Assembly (NCBI RefSeq): GCF_003991425.1
Contig: NZ_CP034346.1
Coordinates: 1,401,501-1,465,500, forward strand
DNA from: Paenibacillus lutimineralis
GTDB taxonomy: Bacteria; Bacillota; Bacilli; Paenibacillales; Paenibacillaceae
DNA: 64,000 nucleotides
Direction of reading: 5' to 3'
Below are positions 63,219-64,000 of this stretch, piece by piece. Every line of letters starts with the position of its first letter. Position 1 is the first letter of the stretch. The notes under the pieces are model-generated. The model worked only from the letters and a program-made list of their open reading frames with translations, was not told where the DNA came from and did not search any database. Position numbers and translations under genes: made by a program.

Positions 63219-63684
63219 GCAAAAACAAGTTCCCGTTTGCTATGCAGACGGGAACTATTTTTGATTCTTCACTATGAATTACCCCGCTTCGGGCTGTGGG
63301 GTTTTTTTGCGCCTTTTCCTTGATCGGGGCCACAGCTTTGATTTTCTCCATCGTGCTAACGCCATTAAGCAGGCCGCCTTCGAGAATAATCAGCATAGAG
63401 ACGCTGACATTTCCATCCACTTGCCCGCTGCTCGTAATCGTCAATTTGCCCTTGGTAGATATATCACCGACGACGTGTCCGGCTACGATGATGTTCGCCC
63501 CTATGATACTTGATCTGGCTTCGCCCGATTCTCCGACGATGACCTGACCTTTACAATCGATCTCACCGTGAAAGGCACCATCGATACGAACATTAGATTC
63601 GCACTGTATCTTCCCCTCGACAATGCTGCCTTGGCCAATCAGTGTGTCGGTCAAGCCGTGTGCCCGTGCATTTTTCCTCCGCAT
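63193..63684 (-). CDS. Bactofilin (polymer-forming cytoskeletal protein), 3' end extended
   Basis: 163 residues as read. The bactofilin core (about 12-115: GQGSIVEGKIQCESNVRIDGAFHGEIDCKGQVIVGESGEAR..., ending VSMLIILEGGLLNG) forms a right-handed beta-helix that polymerises into filaments. The last 31 residues (about 133-163) are encoded by two plus-strand terminators and overlap the ABC permease by 26 nt. A one-base shorter A-tract at 63302-63308 would end the protein at TAA 63279-63281 with KTPQPEAG. It follows an M23 peptidase gene, the usual bactofilin partner. Confidence 0.85.
   Translation of the reverse strand: MRRKNARAHGLTDTLIGQGSIVEGKIQCESNVRIDGAFHGEIDCKGQVIVGESGEARSSIIGANIIVAGHVVGDISTKGKLTITSSGQVDGNVSVSMLIILEGGLLNGVSTMEKIKAVAPIKEKAQKNPTARSGVIHSEESKIVPVCIANGNLFLLRRLHPAC
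63228..63263 (+). terminator. Terminator 1 of the ABC exporter operon
   Basis: AGTTCCCGTTTGC pairs with GCAGACGGGAACT (12 of 13 bp with one G-T), followed by ATTTTTG. It overlaps the annotated 3' end of the convergent bactofilin frame. Confidence 0.85.
63281..63308 (+). terminator. Terminator 2 of the ABC exporter operon
   Basis: ACCCC-GC pairs with GC-GGGGT around TTCGG, followed by seven T. The T7 tract is, on the other strand, a homopolymer inside the bactofilin frame. Confidence 0.7.
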
Positions 63685-63759
63685 AGTTATTCCTCCGTTT
63701 ACTATTGTGAGTGTTCAAAAAGGCTGGTTGGACGATTTGAAAAACCTCTTAAAAATGAA

Positions 63760-64000
63760 TTATTGCAGATAAGGCAATGGATCGATCGTCTTCCCATTCT
63801 TAACAATCTCGAAATGCAAATGAGGTCCGGTGCTGCGTCCGGTATTGCCGACTTGACCAATCGTCTGCCCCTTCTTGATGAAGTCCCCCTCGGAGACGCT
63901 GATCTTGCTCAGATGAAGGTACCAGCTCTGCAGTCCTCCAGGATGCTGGATAATGATGTATTTTCCGTGCGAATTGTCCTGCGCCGTGGTAATGACTTCG
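63760..64000 (-). CDS. M23-family metallopeptidase, C-terminal part (5' end outside window)
   Basis: The frame is open to the window end. The visible 79 residues are the end of a LytM/M23 domain: GKYIIIQHPGGLQSWYLHLSKISVSEGDFIKKGQTIGQVGNTGRSTGPHLHFEI, with the zinc-binding and catalytic HxH motif (HLHFEI) and the HLSK His. It cuts peptide cross-links of peptidoglycan or acts as an adaptor; the N-terminus, with any membrane anchor or coiled coil, is not visible. The bactofilin gene lies 75 nt downstream, a widespread pairing in shape control. Confidence 0.9.
   Translation of the reverse strand, partial: EVITTAQDNSHGKYIIIQHPGGLQSWYLHLSKISVSEGDFIKKGQTIGQVGNTGRSTGPHLHFEIVKNGKTIDPLPYLQ

Overview
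The window looks like a chromosomal piece from a Gram-positive, endospore-forming firmicute of the Paenibacillus type. The reasons are strong AGGAGG-type ribosome binding sites with many TTG and GTG starts, intrinsic terminators with T-runs, a YtaF-like sporulation protein, GpsB/DivIVA, a PerR-box-like site at dps, a YhgD/YhgE pair, and families common in Paenibacillus (stalk-domain proteins, GH9, GH30, a GH94/GH161-type phosphorylase, SLH remnants). The genus is inferred from gene content, not proven.

Positions 1-14.4 kb hold the end of a type VII secretion (T7SS) locus: the tail of a DUF5050-like propeller protein, an EssC ATPase without FHA domains, and two WXG100 proteins. An AT-rich accessory stretch follows. 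Its centrepiece is a 761-residue putative effector with a helical T7SS-like N-terminus, a pesticin/T4-lysozyme-like muramidase domain and a C39-like cysteine peptidase domain. The next gene encodes a lipoprotein resembling the DL-endopeptidase inhibitor IseA, a plausible immunity protein. Other lipoproteins and decayed gene pieces surround them. An 88-bp direct repeat carries the effector's upstream region and first codons and has been grafted onto a lipoprotein gene.

Positions 14.5-32.5 kb carry a small secreted protein, an EamA transporter, a lipoprotein, a cre-controlled cytoplasmic GH9 glucanase, a TIGR02206/YwaF-type membrane protein, a Mug-type DNA glycosylase, a polar amino acid ABC transporter and a TetM-related translation GTPase. 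After an attenuator-like leader come a MutS2-like ATPase without Smr domain, a GNAT domain fused to an 890-residue beta-rich protein, and a HAD phosphatase. Positions 32.7-38.5 kb run mostly on the minus strand: LemA/TPM, an AEC carrier, a split ThrE exporter, an L,D-transpeptidase, a decayed diguanylate cyclase and an acidic protein.

Positions 38.6-44.3 kb form a sugar island: a LacI-type regulator, a perfect 24-bp operator, a GH30 glucosidase and a large glycoside phosphorylase, probably serving intracellular breakdown of imported beta-glucan oligosaccharides. Positions 44.7-48 kb hold the arrangement I find most interesting: a ComQ/ComX-like pair made of an isoprenoid-synthase-fold protein and an NHLP-type precursor ending in Trp-Gly-Ser, beside a polytopic membrane histidine kinase. 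This may be a quorum-sensing or modified-peptide system.

Positions 48-64 kb are mostly housekeeping: ytaF, tatA, gpsB, dps, a chemoreceptor, thpR, yhgD/yhgE-like, gltB (glutamate synthase large subunit), an ABC-2 exporter, bactofilin and a truncated M23 peptidase. Two intergenic arrays of CTGCA...TGCAG palindromes (20.9-21.1 and 61.0-61.2 kb) and a 10-bp tandem repeat after gltB are notable non-coding elements. No tRNA, rRNA, CRISPR array, intact IS element or prophage was seen.
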